From the NCBI GenBank assembly GCA_030248065.1, contig JASAMV010001714.1, positions 1-64,000 of the forward strand: DNA of 64,000 nucleotides, read 5' to 3'. Shown here piece after piece: positions 48,513 through 59,721 of the stretch. The notes beneath the pieces are model-generated. The model did no database searches. It was not told where the DNA came from and was given only the letters and a program-made list of their open reading frames with translations. Numbering within the stretch: the first letter of the stretch is position 1; the number at the start of each line of letters is the position of its first letter. Made by a program: the position numbers and the translations under genes. The stretch is from Rhynchonema sp. JSB1_4. Its lineage: Eukaryota; Nematoda; Chromadorea; Monhysterida; Xyalidae.

Positions 48513-49833
48513 ACGCCGACCCGTAGGCCCTCTGTTGGGGTAGCCCTTCTCTTTTACAACTGAGCTAGACAATGATCGTGTTTTTATGCTGTTATTTGCT
48601 GCTTATCAATTTCTTATAATAAGTAACACTGCTGACAGAACTTTTCTGCATCTCTTTGTTATCATGACATCATAGAACAACAAGAGTGCGGTTACTTTAT
48701 TCCACTCACTTCATTCTAATACTGTATAACACAGTCGGTGCGGCAGGCCAAATGATGTTTAGATCAACACAGCTACACTTATCTATTAAACAAATATAGC
48801 ACAAGAGCTAAAATAATATGGTTGCTGATCATAAACTTCCCATGAAATCGGTCAAATTCGAACTCGTAACTATCCATATTGTACAGTAACTGCAGGGAAT
48901 GCACCTACAGAGTGGTGAAAAAGTGCCTTCTCTTCTAATCGTTTAATTCATATCTATCGCCACTAGATGGAGAAAGCCACTGACACCACTCTTTACAATC
49001 AGTCAAGTGCGCCTTATATTGTCGACGCGTATGCGACAATTTCAGGATAAAGTTGCACAAAAATTTCAAGCTCAGGCTCCCGAAGCCAAAACAGAGCTAC
49101 CAAGGACAACAGGACGGAATATATCCAACAACTGAGTGAAAAGGTAAATCGACAGGTTCTAGAGTTCAATAAGCCCTTGGACTTTCTTCAGCTGCAGTAG
49201 TTCCAACAAAAAAAATGCGAAGCAATTTGTTTGTTAGGGCTTCTAACCCGACAGAGGAAATCGAAATCACAACAATCGAAAATGATAGGCAGATCAAAAC
49301 GCGGTAAAAAGATTGGGTAAAAAACTGCAGGGTCACGTCTCACACCATTAATTCGTGCCCGAAACAAACAAATAAGATTGCCTACCACAACAGTTGCAAA
49401 TAACAAAATTAGGTCAGATTTCCGACTAACGCAACAAGCCCCAAGCGCCACTAAATCACAGCTACACATTGCAATATAACAGAGGACATGTAAGATTGTG
49501 CAATTTTAGGTGTCAATGAACGAGAAACTCGACTCGATAAATTTCCGACTAGCAGCAGTAACGCTACAAAACAAGAGCTATACACAGATCAGTATCAGAA
49601 CACGTGCCACTGTAAAATTCTTGTATTGCCAAGTTCTAAAAAAAACAAAACCTAATAAAGAACAGCTAGATGGGTACGATACTTGTTGTTGTCCGTTTCT
49701 AGAGAGGAACCGTGCAACATCGACTTTCTGATAACATTGAATACATGTCCAAAACACTTGATTCTCTGACGTTTCGCAAACATTTCTGTACGAGACCAAG
49801 TACCGCATCCAATCCAAATGCACGCACATGCAT
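48513..49833. other. Intergenic region between peptidase and arginine kinase genes
   Basis: No supported exon; A-rich sequence. Should contain the peptidase promoter and the arginine kinase 3' untranslated region. Confidence 0.45.
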
Positions 49834-52800
49834 CTACTTGCCACCTCCCTTCTCCATGTCAATCAACTTCTTCACTCCATCATACATCTGACACACAGCC
49901 TCGTACTCACTCAATCCCAGCCGTGCCTTGTTCGATATATCGTAGATGCCGCCCTCCGACTCGCTGTGTTCGCCGTGGATGCCACGGATTTGCAGGTTCA
50001 TGCCGTCGCAAATGTCCTACAACAATTGGACGTTTGGTGCACATTCGTAAACACTGCGGTCGCGATAGATGGGCATAAATTTAGAAAAGTACCATAGTGA
50101 TAAATAGGTGTTCACCCAACCTTGAAGTCTTTGCGCGCCGACACTTTTGGCAGTTTGATGTGCACCGAGGCACGGACGGTGCTGCCCAGATTGGTCGGGC
50201 AGAATGTCAGCCAGCCGAGACGGTCATCACGTGAGAACGGCACCTTCTTCTCGATTTCCTGTAAAAATCGTCGATGGAGTTTATCCAAGAGCAGGTTTCA
50301 CAACAATCTTTTGTGAACTGAAGTGAAAAGAATCATTTGAAAAATAGTGTAATAAGAAACAACAGTTTTTCAGTTTGTGCACCGGGAAATCCTCGGTGCG
50401 ATACAGGAGATCGCCACGTCTGCTGTCACAAACTGTCAAGCCTGATTGTATGTATTGCGCTCGTAACATGTCTTGAGCATGAGCTCTATCTCACCAACCA
50501 ACATTCAAATTATGGTAGAATTACACACACAAAGTACCAAAGCATTGGTACCTTTACAGCCCTGATGAGTCTGTCGAGCACCACTCCCACATCGCCACCC
50601 TTCTGCATACTGATGATGCGCATGTGGTCCTCTTCATTCACCCACACCAAAAACGTCTTGTCCTTGTTGTGGAAGATGCCGCGTCCCTTGGGCCAATATC
50701 GACACGCGTTGGCTGCCTGAACGGCGAAGGCAATTTCGGCATGATGCATAAAAGATACTTATTTTAGGTTGCCATCAAGTTTGGTAATCGGATTACATCT
50801 GTCTTGTCCATGTTGCTTCTCAAATTTACTGACGGCACTAATCTCGACCAGCGTAAATCCCGCCCGTTCATTAGTTTTCTGTAAACAACTTTTACGCTGG
50901 TCGCAATAACGGCATCAGCAAATCTCAAAATGCCCTAAAATAGAAAAGGCAGCGTGACCAAGGCAGGGCAGCGAGCACAAAGCTTGATAGTGTATCAATG
51001 TCATATCAAAGCTTGATATGTATGCGCTCTGAGAAAAAACATCAAAATGCCTATCGTGAATATGTACCTGCAAATGCCGATCACCCTCTTTGAACAGGAA
51101 GTGGTCGGCGATCAGCTGGTTCTGCGTGTCTTTGGTCATACCGGCCAACGGGTAGTAGGTACCGCGCAACTCCTTGTCTTGGAACGTATCGAATGCGTTC
51201 TTCACCTTGCCTTCCATCACAAGGTAGTCGTCCTCGGTGAGACACGGATTGAATGGATAGCCCTACAGAAGGAAGATTGTGAATGGAGTGCAATTATTGT
51301 GTTCTACTGCGTGGGTAAAGACTGGTATTCTTTGCTACCCAACGTAAATGTTTGCCTTAACTACAAATACTAGTGCATGCATTTGCACGGAATTGCTCAA
51401 GGAATTTTTTTAGCTACAAAAGCTGAAGTGGGATTGATTAGCTCTTTTAGAGGTTTCGAACTAGCTCTAAATGTTCTCTAAGCCGGATTCACGCTTGTAA
51501 AGCAAGAACTGCAGAATCGCAAGCCCTGAAACGAAATGTTTATCCCAACTAAAAGAAGAGAACTGAGTCAAACCGCGCAATCATTTGAACAAAATACTAA
51601 ATCAACAAACATTTCCACCTTCAAACTCCGTCCGCATCGAATGCGCGTCGACAGGATGTATTTTCCTTCTGGGTCAAGGTTCTTCAGATTCTTGCACTTT
51701 CCATCGCCCAGATCGACGGGCGGTTGTTTGTCGTTGGGTCCGAATCCGTGATATTCCTCGATGATCGGGTTGAACAACGCGTCGAAACATCGATACGAAT
51801 CGGCATCGGGCGCGTACACACCCACACCAGCGTCAAGGTTGGCCACACCTGACACACAAGCGGCAGCAATAATGAACGTCATGTTACTATTTGGGGCATT
51901 GGCTCGCACCGACCATTACTTGGTGCCCCATGAAAACAGATTGAAAAAAAGGGCAGCAAAAAGCTCATTGCTGTTCAGCATAGGTCGGGAAGTTTTGGTA
52001 AATCGCTCTCTGGTTGTCCTGTGCTTCCCAATGGCTCAAAAATGGCCGTTGATCTGATAAACAGGGTTGCTGTCTCACAAATGTCATCATGGGACCTCAT
52101 GGATAAAACCGTGCAAAATGGAAACAGATGCCCTCCACTCACCAGACGAGATCACATCCCACAGGGTCGCGCCCAGCTTGGTTTTTCTATACTTCAACTT
52201 CTCAACGACGTCGGGTGTCAGATGTTTCTTCAACAACGAATTGCACGAGTCGGACGCCTGCAGCTTGCGATATCCCTCCTCCACTTTCTTCACGATCGAC
52301 TCATCGGCCCGATCGAAATTCGTGAAACCGAACGTCTCCGATCGTTTTTGGTACTGAAGGCATTGCTACAATTTGTGTACTCAGCACCATTTTGTGGGAG
52401 TCAATTTTGTGCTCGACGTCTGGACCGAAAATGTTGGAGTAACCCTATTTTTGCGTCATGCGTATGTACTTTGTACCCCAAAGACCTTACTTTTTCGGCC
52501 GACGGACCACATGAAGCAGCACCAGGATTGTTTCAAAAAAAGCGGTTAATTAAAAAAAAATTTTTGAAACTCAGATTTTGCTTTTTTTAATAAAAAAAGT
52601 TGCCCAAAATGGGCTGAAATATCCAAAAATGGCCTTTTTCGAGGCAAAAAATTGGCACTTTTTTTCTGTGGACGGGACAATTTTTCCAAAATCGCGCCTG
52701 CGGCGCCCTGTATTGTCCCCAAATCCGTACAGGGATGCGCGGGGCTGGTCTTTTATAGTGATGTGGCACGATAATGTACTACTGTAGCATGCTACTACAC

Positions 52801-53380
52801 ATGTATATACGCAGGTCTGGTGCAAAACCGGGCGCGCAAAGTCGATCTGACGCGCTAGATTTGGGCTGTAATCGATATTTTGATGGTCGTATATCAGATA
52901 TACGGCACTAGATGCATTAAAATACGTTGTACGGCATTCTACAATACATTAGATTAACATCGTTAGTCAACATCAACCTCAGACTGGTAGGAGACCATCG
53001 AATCTGCACAATACTGCCGGGTGTCACCACACAAGTTGGGTCCCAGGCGCAAATTTTTCAATTTTTGAAAAATATGTTGCATCGATTTCATTTATCCTGA
53101 AACGTCGTTTGCAACAGTTTTTCTAATAAAAAAATTTTCGTCAAAAAAAATCAAAAAAAAACTCGTTAAAAAATTTTTTTCAACCCTGTGAAGCACTGTA
53201 AAACTATTAAAAATTTTTTTTGGGGAAACCGTTTTTCTCAATGTAAAATAAAAAAAACAGTACTTCATACCAGAGCCCAACCTTCGGGATAATGACGTAT
53301 TTGATGCCCAGACCCAAGCCAACCACCCCAACGCCACCCACAATCAACTTCTGAGTCGAGGTCAGTCCAGCCCCGGCCAT
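49834..53380 (-). CDS. Arginine kinase with N-terminal hydrophobic anchor
   Basis: Seven exons join in phase: 53380-53282, 52353-52143, 51848-51619, 51262-51068, 50716-50558, 50258-50121 and 50016-49834, giving 404 aa. Phosphagen-kinase landmarks are [10 protein letters not shown] with an EEYHGF substrate loop, [49 protein letters not shown], the reactive-cysteine motif [14 protein letters not shown], and [13 protein letters not shown]. The enzyme transfers phosphate between ATP and arginine as an energy buffer. Cytosolic forms have about 357 residues. Here exon 1 adds 33 residues containing a Gly/Val-rich hydrophobic segment ([14 protein letters not shown], then KYVIIP) without preceding acids, suggesting membrane or mitochondrial targeting. 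Intron 1 contains a Y-type element. Confidence 0.93.
52528..53196. mobile_element. Y-type hAT-like element in arginine kinase intron 1
   Basis: Starts CAGGATTGTTTCAAAA and ends TTTTTTCAACCCTG. It is closely related to the Y element at 59722-60865, sharing GTTGCCCAAAATGGGCT and the GCCTGCGGCGCCCTGTATTG core. At 52882-52889 it has the intact ATGGTCGT that is duplicated around a Z insertion in the other copy. Target duplication for this copy is imperfect (about AGCAGCAC/TGAAGCAC). Confidence 0.78.
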
Positions 53381-53831
53381 GGTGAGCGAGTTGCAAAAAT
53401 TAGAAAAACCCTGAAATCACAGATGTTGACGCTAAAGTCATAAAAAACCAAAGAAAGATAAGTCAAACTTTGACATGAGTGGCGCATAGGAAATACGTGA
53501 CGCCTCGATATGGTGTGAACACAGACACCTTTAACACACAACTGATAAGTTTTATTTATACGCGGGTGAAACTGACAGCCAGAAACAGTGTAAGGTCAAA
53601 TCATAAGAACAAGAGTGTGAAGGTGATGTAACTGGTGCATGTACATGTGCTTTCAGTGAGCGACTCTTGTGTAAATAACGCGTGAATAGCGTAACATGGG
53701 AAGAGCAGCACAGACAAATTGTATTTACATACAACTATGACTGGGGGCACAGGCAAGGACACTCCCCAGGATGGAGTGATTTTGTAAACCAGTAATAAAA
53801 TTCCAAAATCAATTTGTGGTGCACACACATT

Positions 53832-56694
53832 CTACTTTTGGACAAAACTCCTGTCCATCGCACCGTGTGATCGCTGTACGTTGCCGCGTTTGCGCTTCAA
53901 TCTCTCCTCAACTGACGAACTTCCGGCGGCGTCCGCCAGCATTGGACGCATAAAGTCCACTCCTGAAGCAATGTTGGGGAATAATTCGCATTCACAAACT
54001 TGCAAAACAACACGAGCATCTTGTTTGTTACGCGTCTGCGACAGAATGACAATACGTTACAAGTGGTAAGCACAGTCTCTCTATTCACGAGGTCGGACAC
54101 AATTGCAGATTGGCGAAAAACATGGCGACCATGCGAACAAAGACACCTTACTGAATCGCGTTTCTGCGGTACAAACAAACGAAAACTCAAACTAGTGAAC
54201 ACACCTTCCTTCCGTCTGCCGGTTTCATTTCGTTCAATCTCACTCCGGTCCTTTTCCGCATACATTTTCAGGTTCTTGTCCCTCTGTTTCTCCCTCCAGT
54301 CCGCATTCGATTGCATTTCACGCAGTTTCGCCGCTTTCTCCTCCGCTGTCAGTGGCTTGCGATGCTCGGGAGCTGGCCTGGACTTGGATGATGACCCGGT
54401 GTTCTTTAGCCGACCTGGGAACAAAGCAGATACAGATTGAAAAGGATCAAACAAAATAGAAGTGGCGCTTTGAATTCAGTGCCATCGCGAGCAGATTTTT
54501 TAGATCAAATGTTGCGTCATGCCATTTCGTCGGCGAAACTTCGAAATAATCTGGTATTTGTTACAGCCTAACCTGAATACGACGCTAACGGCGACCGACT
54601 GCGGCTCTTCCTGCGTTTGCGATCAGCTTCGGCATCCTTCCCTTGTTTCGGTGAGTTCGACCGTTCCTTCTTCACTTTCACCAGTCCGTACCCACTAAAT
54701 TTCTTTTTTCTCCGGTCATCGTCTGAGTCCGAGCAACTTGGCGATCGACCTCCTTGTCTCGAACTGGAAGCTAGTTCAGCGCTGCTGCTGCCCGACCGAG
54801 ACCGTGACCGGCGTTGCGAATTCGCTTGATGTTTCACTGCTGGTGGTGGTGACGGAGATCGGCGATGTTTCGTGTCCGATTGACGATGTATTGGTTGATT
54901 ATCGATTGATCGTGATCGACGCCGGTCACGTGACTCCGTTGAATGACGATGACCATTCGATTGTGACATTCGACTCGACGACGTCGACGTGCGGTGAGAA
55001 TCTGAAATATTGTTCAGATTGGTTTGAGCCAAACATTCTGCTGAAACTGAAATCCAGACTGGCAGGGCAGGCAAATGGTTGCAAGGTATTGGTCGCACAA
55101 TGACTTTATAAGAACTGGTCAACTTTTTTTCCTGAATCGTGAAGAGGGAAAGTGACGGGGCAATGATGTTGCGTTGCGTGATCGCACACAAAGTATGTAG
55201 TAAAGAGAATGTTTCAGACCTGCGGCAACGTGGTTGATCTGCTAGATTATTTTCAGCTGAAAATGTTTTGTGAGAATCACAAATAGCACAGTAGTTAAGA
55301 GTGACTGAACGTGAAAATCAGGACTGATTTTGATGAATTCTTATATAGCCATTGTGCTACCAATACCCTTGGGGGGACGACGGATCCAGATGGTTGGAAG
55401 GTACCCCTATACCATACCCAGCCTCCGGAAGGTTGCAAGGTACCCCTGCCCTGAGGTCCGAAAAAGGGTGTTTTTTTCATGCACTATATTGCAGAATTGG
55501 CCAAAAAACTGGTATTTTTTGCATTTTGGCAGAAAATTTGCCTGAAAGAGCTATTATAATGGAAGTTTGCGCAGCGCGCGATTTTTGGGGTTTTGAGGTC
55601 GAAAAACACCTACTTTTGCCCACAAAGACCATACACTGACGGCTGCAAGGTAACCTCAGAGTTGGTTGAAAAGTACCCGCCCTTCCCCCTAAAATTCAAT
55701 TTTTAGGTGCCATGGCCTTAGTCAAATTGCACTGGCTGAGACACATAGAAAATAATTAGCAACAATATCAATGATTACAGCAACAGCACAACCTGGCAAA
55801 CGTGATTTGAGTCAAAGAGCGCACATGAAAAACGAAAACACAAAGCCGATTGACCATGAAACCAACCTTTGCGTCGATCGCCAAAGCGCGATTGTTTATC
55901 CTTCCTTCTATCTTCCTCATCAAGCTCATCATTGCTATTGTTCGTTCTTCGCTCTTTTTTCTTCCTCTTTTCCTCTTTCTTCCTTCTTTTCTCGTCTCTT
56001 TTGTGCTGTTTGTACTCTTGTTTCAGCGCCTTCTTCATTTTCTTCTGCATCGCGCCAACAACCAGTTTTTGCAGCCGCTTCATTTTCACTGGATTGTTCA
56101 GCAGTTCCATTTTGGCCTTTTCCTCTCGTAACTTGATCGCGACTAACGGGTCCTCTTTGCGAACCGTTTCCAGGTCGAGTGCTGAACTGCCTGCAATTGA
56201 AAATACAAACTGTATATCGAGAAACTGTTTCTGTGTTCCAAATAAGCCCTATCAGAGGTCGCAATCGGACTCGGTCCGCGATTTTGGGGTCTTGGTTCGG
56301 GGCGGCCGCCGGGATAAAAAGCCTGAAGGTCGCCCGAAATCGGTCTTTCAACTGGAACTGTAATAGCCCTGCCTGGCCCTGGTCCTGGGTCTCACCCTGG
56401 GTCTTTTGGGGCACTCCCCCAGGCACAGGCTCCGATCCCGAAGGAAGAACGGGAGAACCCAACGCAAGGGAAACAAAACCAACCGGCCATGGTCTTTCTG
56501 TGCTGTTCGGCAGCTTTGTTCAACAGCGCATCGATGCCACCGATTGTTTCCTTCTTTCCATCCGTGCCAAAAAGCTCGAAGTTTTTATCGATCGCCGCCC
56601 CAGTCAGATATTTATCACGATCGACAATCGACGACGGGCCGCTGTACATCCAGCTCATCTCGGGCTTCGTTGAATCGGTTGAACTGGCCGCCAT
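53832..56694 (-). CDS. CWC25: CWC25 spliceosome-associated protein, N-terminal exon missing
   Basis: Five exons join in phase: 56694-56484, 56190-55867, 55001-54573, 54414-54205 and 53962-53832, giving 434 aa from an ATG at 56694. CWC25 landmarks are SWMYSGPSSIVDRDKYLTG and IDKNFELFG, then KEDPLVAIKLREEKAKMELL, NNPVKMKRLQKL, a Lys/Arg/Glu-rich coiled stretch, an Arg/Ser-rich region, YGLVKVKKE, PLTAEEKAAKLREMQSNADW and the terminal SSSVEERLKRKRGNVQRS. CWC25 joins the spliceosome at the first catalytic step. The family's conserved N-terminus (starting GGGDLN..KSWHP) is not found upstream before the transposon block beginning near 56795. So the gene is truncated, its first exon lies beyond the repeats, or the start used here is real. 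The 55002-55866 intron holds two transposons. Confidence 0.88.
55089..55363. mobile_element. TA-target MITE (ends TTGGTCGCACAATG), copy in CWC25 intron
   Basis: A 275-bp element flanked by TA, closely similar along its length to 23477-23741, including a central GAATGTTTCAGACC. Confidence 0.88.
55372..55700. mobile_element. K-type element fragment (word GGTTGCAAGGTACC) in CWC25 intron
   Basis: Words of the K family flank a core with GTGTTTTTTTCATGCA and GCGCAGCGCGCG, as in 16400-16700. Clean ends and a target duplication are not visible. Confidence 0.6.
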
Positions 56695-56900
56695 CGTGTT
56701 GTGCAACCAACTTTGATTCTGAGACGAGGCCTTTGCGTTACCAGAGCAACTTGGACTTGAATCCAGCACAACGGGCAACGGGGTTCGCTGTTCCGGGGGC
56801 TGTATTTAGGTTTTTAAGGTAGATGTGGCCGTGAAGTGTTGATGATAGATCGATGAGACCAAAAAGCGTTGCCGATAGATGAATTCAGGCTCCCCACAAA

Positions 56901-58057
56901 TAGGGATCGGCGTCGGTCATGTAGACCGACACCGACACCGACACCGACACTTTTTTGGAAAGTACCGACACCGGCGATAAAGCACGCCGACACCGACACC
57001 GACAGTGAAAAAATGACCGACACCGACAGTAAAACCGAGTTTGCCTTTTTTAGCCCTAAAAACTTATTTTTAGACCTAAAATGCCTTTTTGGACAAAAAC
57101 CGGTGTGTTGGTGTACTTCTCACCTGAAAAAAGAGGGATCAAATACCAAAACAAAAAACAATTATGAACTTTGTATGATAGGATAGGTCTGTCTCTTTGT
57201 CGCAGGAACAAACAGGTTCTGTCCGCCTCTCACTCTCAGTGAAACATTCAACGTTGGAACGAACCGGATTTTTACCATGAGCGCAACTTTTGTTGTTCAG
57301 AATTTTGTGTTTTCATGTTTGAAGTGGTACAAAGGCATCGGCCACTATAAAAAGCGTCGCCGAAACCCCTCATTTTGTTAGCTAAACCTATTTCGAACCA
57401 TTTTTGCATATTTGCAGGCCTAAAATGGCGTCAAAAGAGACCGATTTTGATATTCTGAACCGACTAGGTTTTGCAAAGCTAGTCCGGGCGGACTCGCGCG
57501 GCAAAGAAACGCAGGTCCAATGCAAAATTTGCGACAAGAAACTGGGCTATTCGAGAGGATCAAGCATCACAATTTCCCGTCACATTGTGACCAAGCACCC
57601 GACTGAATCAAAATTGTTCCTCGAGTCAATACTTGTACAATTGAGTGTATCTGATGTGACGGAGAATAATGATGTATCGGTGTCCTTCGCAAATAACTCG
57701 TGATTGATATTTCTCATTCTGTTCGCATGTCTTTCCTTTAATCTGATTCCAAAAAAATTGTTCTCTTGTTGTGTTGCACTGCTGCAGAATTGAAACTGAA
57801 CCGTGTATGAGGAATTGGTCGTTCAAAACCAGCGCTTGGCGCTTTTTTATATGTTGTGGACAACTAAAGAACATAATCAGTACGAAATATATTTTTTTTC
57901 TAATAGTAGTTGGCTGCCGAAAAATTGGGGACCGACACTACCGACACCTGAAAAAAACCGACACTTTTGTGGACCGACACCGACACCGACACCGACACCG
58001 ACATTAGTAGTGTCGGTACCTACACCGACTTTTTTCCGACACCGACGCCGATCCCTA
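56901..58057 (+). mobile_element. Q-type hAT element retaining a BED zinc-finger frame
   Basis: It is flanked by perfect 8-bp repeats CCCACAAA (56893-56900 and 58058-58065). The ends are TAGGGATCGGCGTCGG and exact complement. CCGACA tandem words lie inside both ends. An open frame at 57425-57703 encodes a BED-type zinc finger. The 747-bp copy at 20731-21477 is a deletion derivative. Confidence 0.9.
57425..57703 (+). pseudogene. Truncated hAT transposase: BED zinc finger
   Basis: About 68 residues look genuine: a short N-terminus, then CKICDKKLGYSRGSS and ISRHIVTKHP, giving Cys-x2-Cys...His-x4-His, the BED finger that binds transposon ends in hAT transposases. The frame then runs into unrelated sequence and stops, so the catalytic and dimerisation domains are absent. 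A splice acceptor (TTTGCAG) lies just before the ATG, suggesting an original intron upstream. Confidence 0.75.
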
Positions 58058-58109
58058 CCCACAAACACAAAGCACAACCCTGCTTGAGGGTACTCCTGCT
58101 TGAGTGTCA

Positions 58110-58550
58110 GTTTGATAAAAATCTAAATACCGCATTCCCTAAAATAGAGCCCCCCCCCAAAAAAATACAGCCCCCCCCCCCTAAAAGGGGTCAGTGAAAA
58201 AATAGAGTCCCCCCAAAAATACTGCCCCCCCCAACTTGGAATGGAATTCGCCGATTGGGGGTCGTAAAGTCAAGTTCTTGTATAAGACACCTTATGTACA
58301 ACGTTTGTGGTTGAGTATATGATGACGTAAAGCCTTTTATGGAAGATCTGCACCTAAAAACACTCAATAATGAAATGACCAGTAACACCCTGACAGAACT
58401 CCATTTTAGGGGTATTTTTTGGAACATTTTTTGAGATTTTGGGCAGCGAAAAAATACAGCCCCCCAAATAGAGCCCCCCAAAAATACAGCCCCCCTAAAA
58501 GGGGTCAGTGAAAAAATACAGCCCCCCTTGTATTTTAGGTTTTACGCAGA
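58110..58550. mobile_element. Diverged W-like element (word AATACAGCCCCCC)
   Basis: Begins AAAATCTAAATACCGC and ends CTTGTATTTTAGGTTTTACG, with AGGGGTCAGTGAAAAAATA blocks. It is followed by a GGGCCGGGCC-rich stretch (58555-58665) whose relative occurs at 61880-61995 and 14125-14170. Confidence 0.65.
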
Positions 58551-58794
58551 GATCGGAAACGGGCTGGCCCGGGCCGGGCCGCGATTTTGGAGTTGGTCGA
58601 CCGGGCCGGGCCGGAGATTTGGGGGGACCGGGCCGGGCCGAGCAGCCCGGCCCGGTCCGACCCGGTATGCCTAAATTTGAACGAAATTACCATTTTTTGA
58701 ACCAAAATTTTCAAAATTTTTGCGCTTCGCGCAATAACATTTCCTAGTTCTTGATCTTTTCAGTCATCGTTTTGAAGAAAGAAGCAGTAGCTAC

Positions 58795-59442
58795 CAGTGT
58801 AGTGGCAGGCCCATGTGTGGGAGGTAAGTATGATGCGGGGTTGGGACCGGAAGCGTGAGAGGTATGATTTTGGTCACCCAAAAAGGCGAAAAAACACCGT
58901 TTTTGTGATACAATTTTGGCCAAAAATTGAGGTAAAAATAGTACTTTTTCAAAATTTTCGCCGAAAATCGCCTAAAAATAGGTATTATGGGTGGGTTTGC
59001 GCGCGGAGCGCGCGATTTTTGGGAAAATAAGGTCGAAAAACACCGATTTTTGCCTTAAAAAGGTATAAAATTGCTTGTGAGAGGTATGATTTGGAGTTGT
59101 GAGAGGTAAGTACTCAACCCCCCCCCCCAACCCCCCTCGGGTTTTGTGGTAGGTAAGTACTGAGGGGGGGGGGGGTAACCCCCCCCCCCCCACAACCCCC
59201 CCCCCCCAGCGACGCATGTTGGGAAAAGCTAGTCCCGTTGCCTTGACAGAGAGAAAACGCGAATTTTCGATTTCGCGATAGAAGGCACGGGTTGGCTCAA
59301 GGTTTGGCCTAAGCCTAAGCCTAAGCCTAATAGTAAGCCTAAGCCTAAGCCTAAGCCTAAGCCCAAGCCTAAGCCTGAGAAAAAGGGAAGTCAATTTTGA
59401 AACGGGACTAGCTTTTCCCAAAATGCCCCAGCCACTACTATG
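58795..59442. mobile_element. X-type hAT-like element, copy 1
   Basis: It is flanked by perfect 8-bp repeats GTAGCTAC (58787-58794 and 59443-59450). The left end is CAGTGTAGTGGCAGG and the right end the complement of CATAGTAGTGGCTGG. Words GTGAGAGGTA(A/T) recur. A telomere-like element is nested at 59215-59425. Confidence 0.9.
59215..59425. mobile_element. Inverted-repeat element enclosing GCCTAA repeats
   Basis: Ends GGGAAAAGCTAGTCCCGTT and complement (about 25 bp in all). The middle (59303-59376) is about a dozen GCCTAA units with few changes, i.e. the nematode telomere hexamer. Confidence 0.82.
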
Positions 59443-59721
59443 GTAGCTACCCATACCCAGGCCTTTGCTTTGCAGCAATCAACCTACTCCTACTGCACCA
59501 CCAAAAAAACCTGCCTGCAATCAACCTACCTACTGTAGTACCGACCGGCCGAGCTGGGGGGAGTCGTTCGGGAACAAAATTTTATGTCTACATATTGATG
59601 AGAATCATAGTAGTGGCTGGGGGGGTTGGGGGGGGGGTTACCCCCCCCCCCTCTCAGTACTTACCTACCACAAAACCCGAGGGGGGGGTTGGGGGGGGGT
59701 TGAGTACTTACCTCTCACAAC

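Noticed and set aside
53092..53343. Longer first exon of arginine kinase reading through the donor at 53281
   Set aside because: The reading continues into the transposon-bearing intron without homology; splicing at 53282 joins exon 2 in phase with the kinase domain.
55869..56363. Plus-strand serine/phenylalanine-rich protein
   Set aside because: It is the complement of the Lys/Glu-rich CWC25 exon, which has clear homology and phase on the minus strand.
58555..58665. GGGCCGGGCC-rich stretch as a CpG-island promoter
   Set aside because: The same stretch recurs at 14125-14170 and 61880-61995 next to element ends, so it is part of a repeat family.
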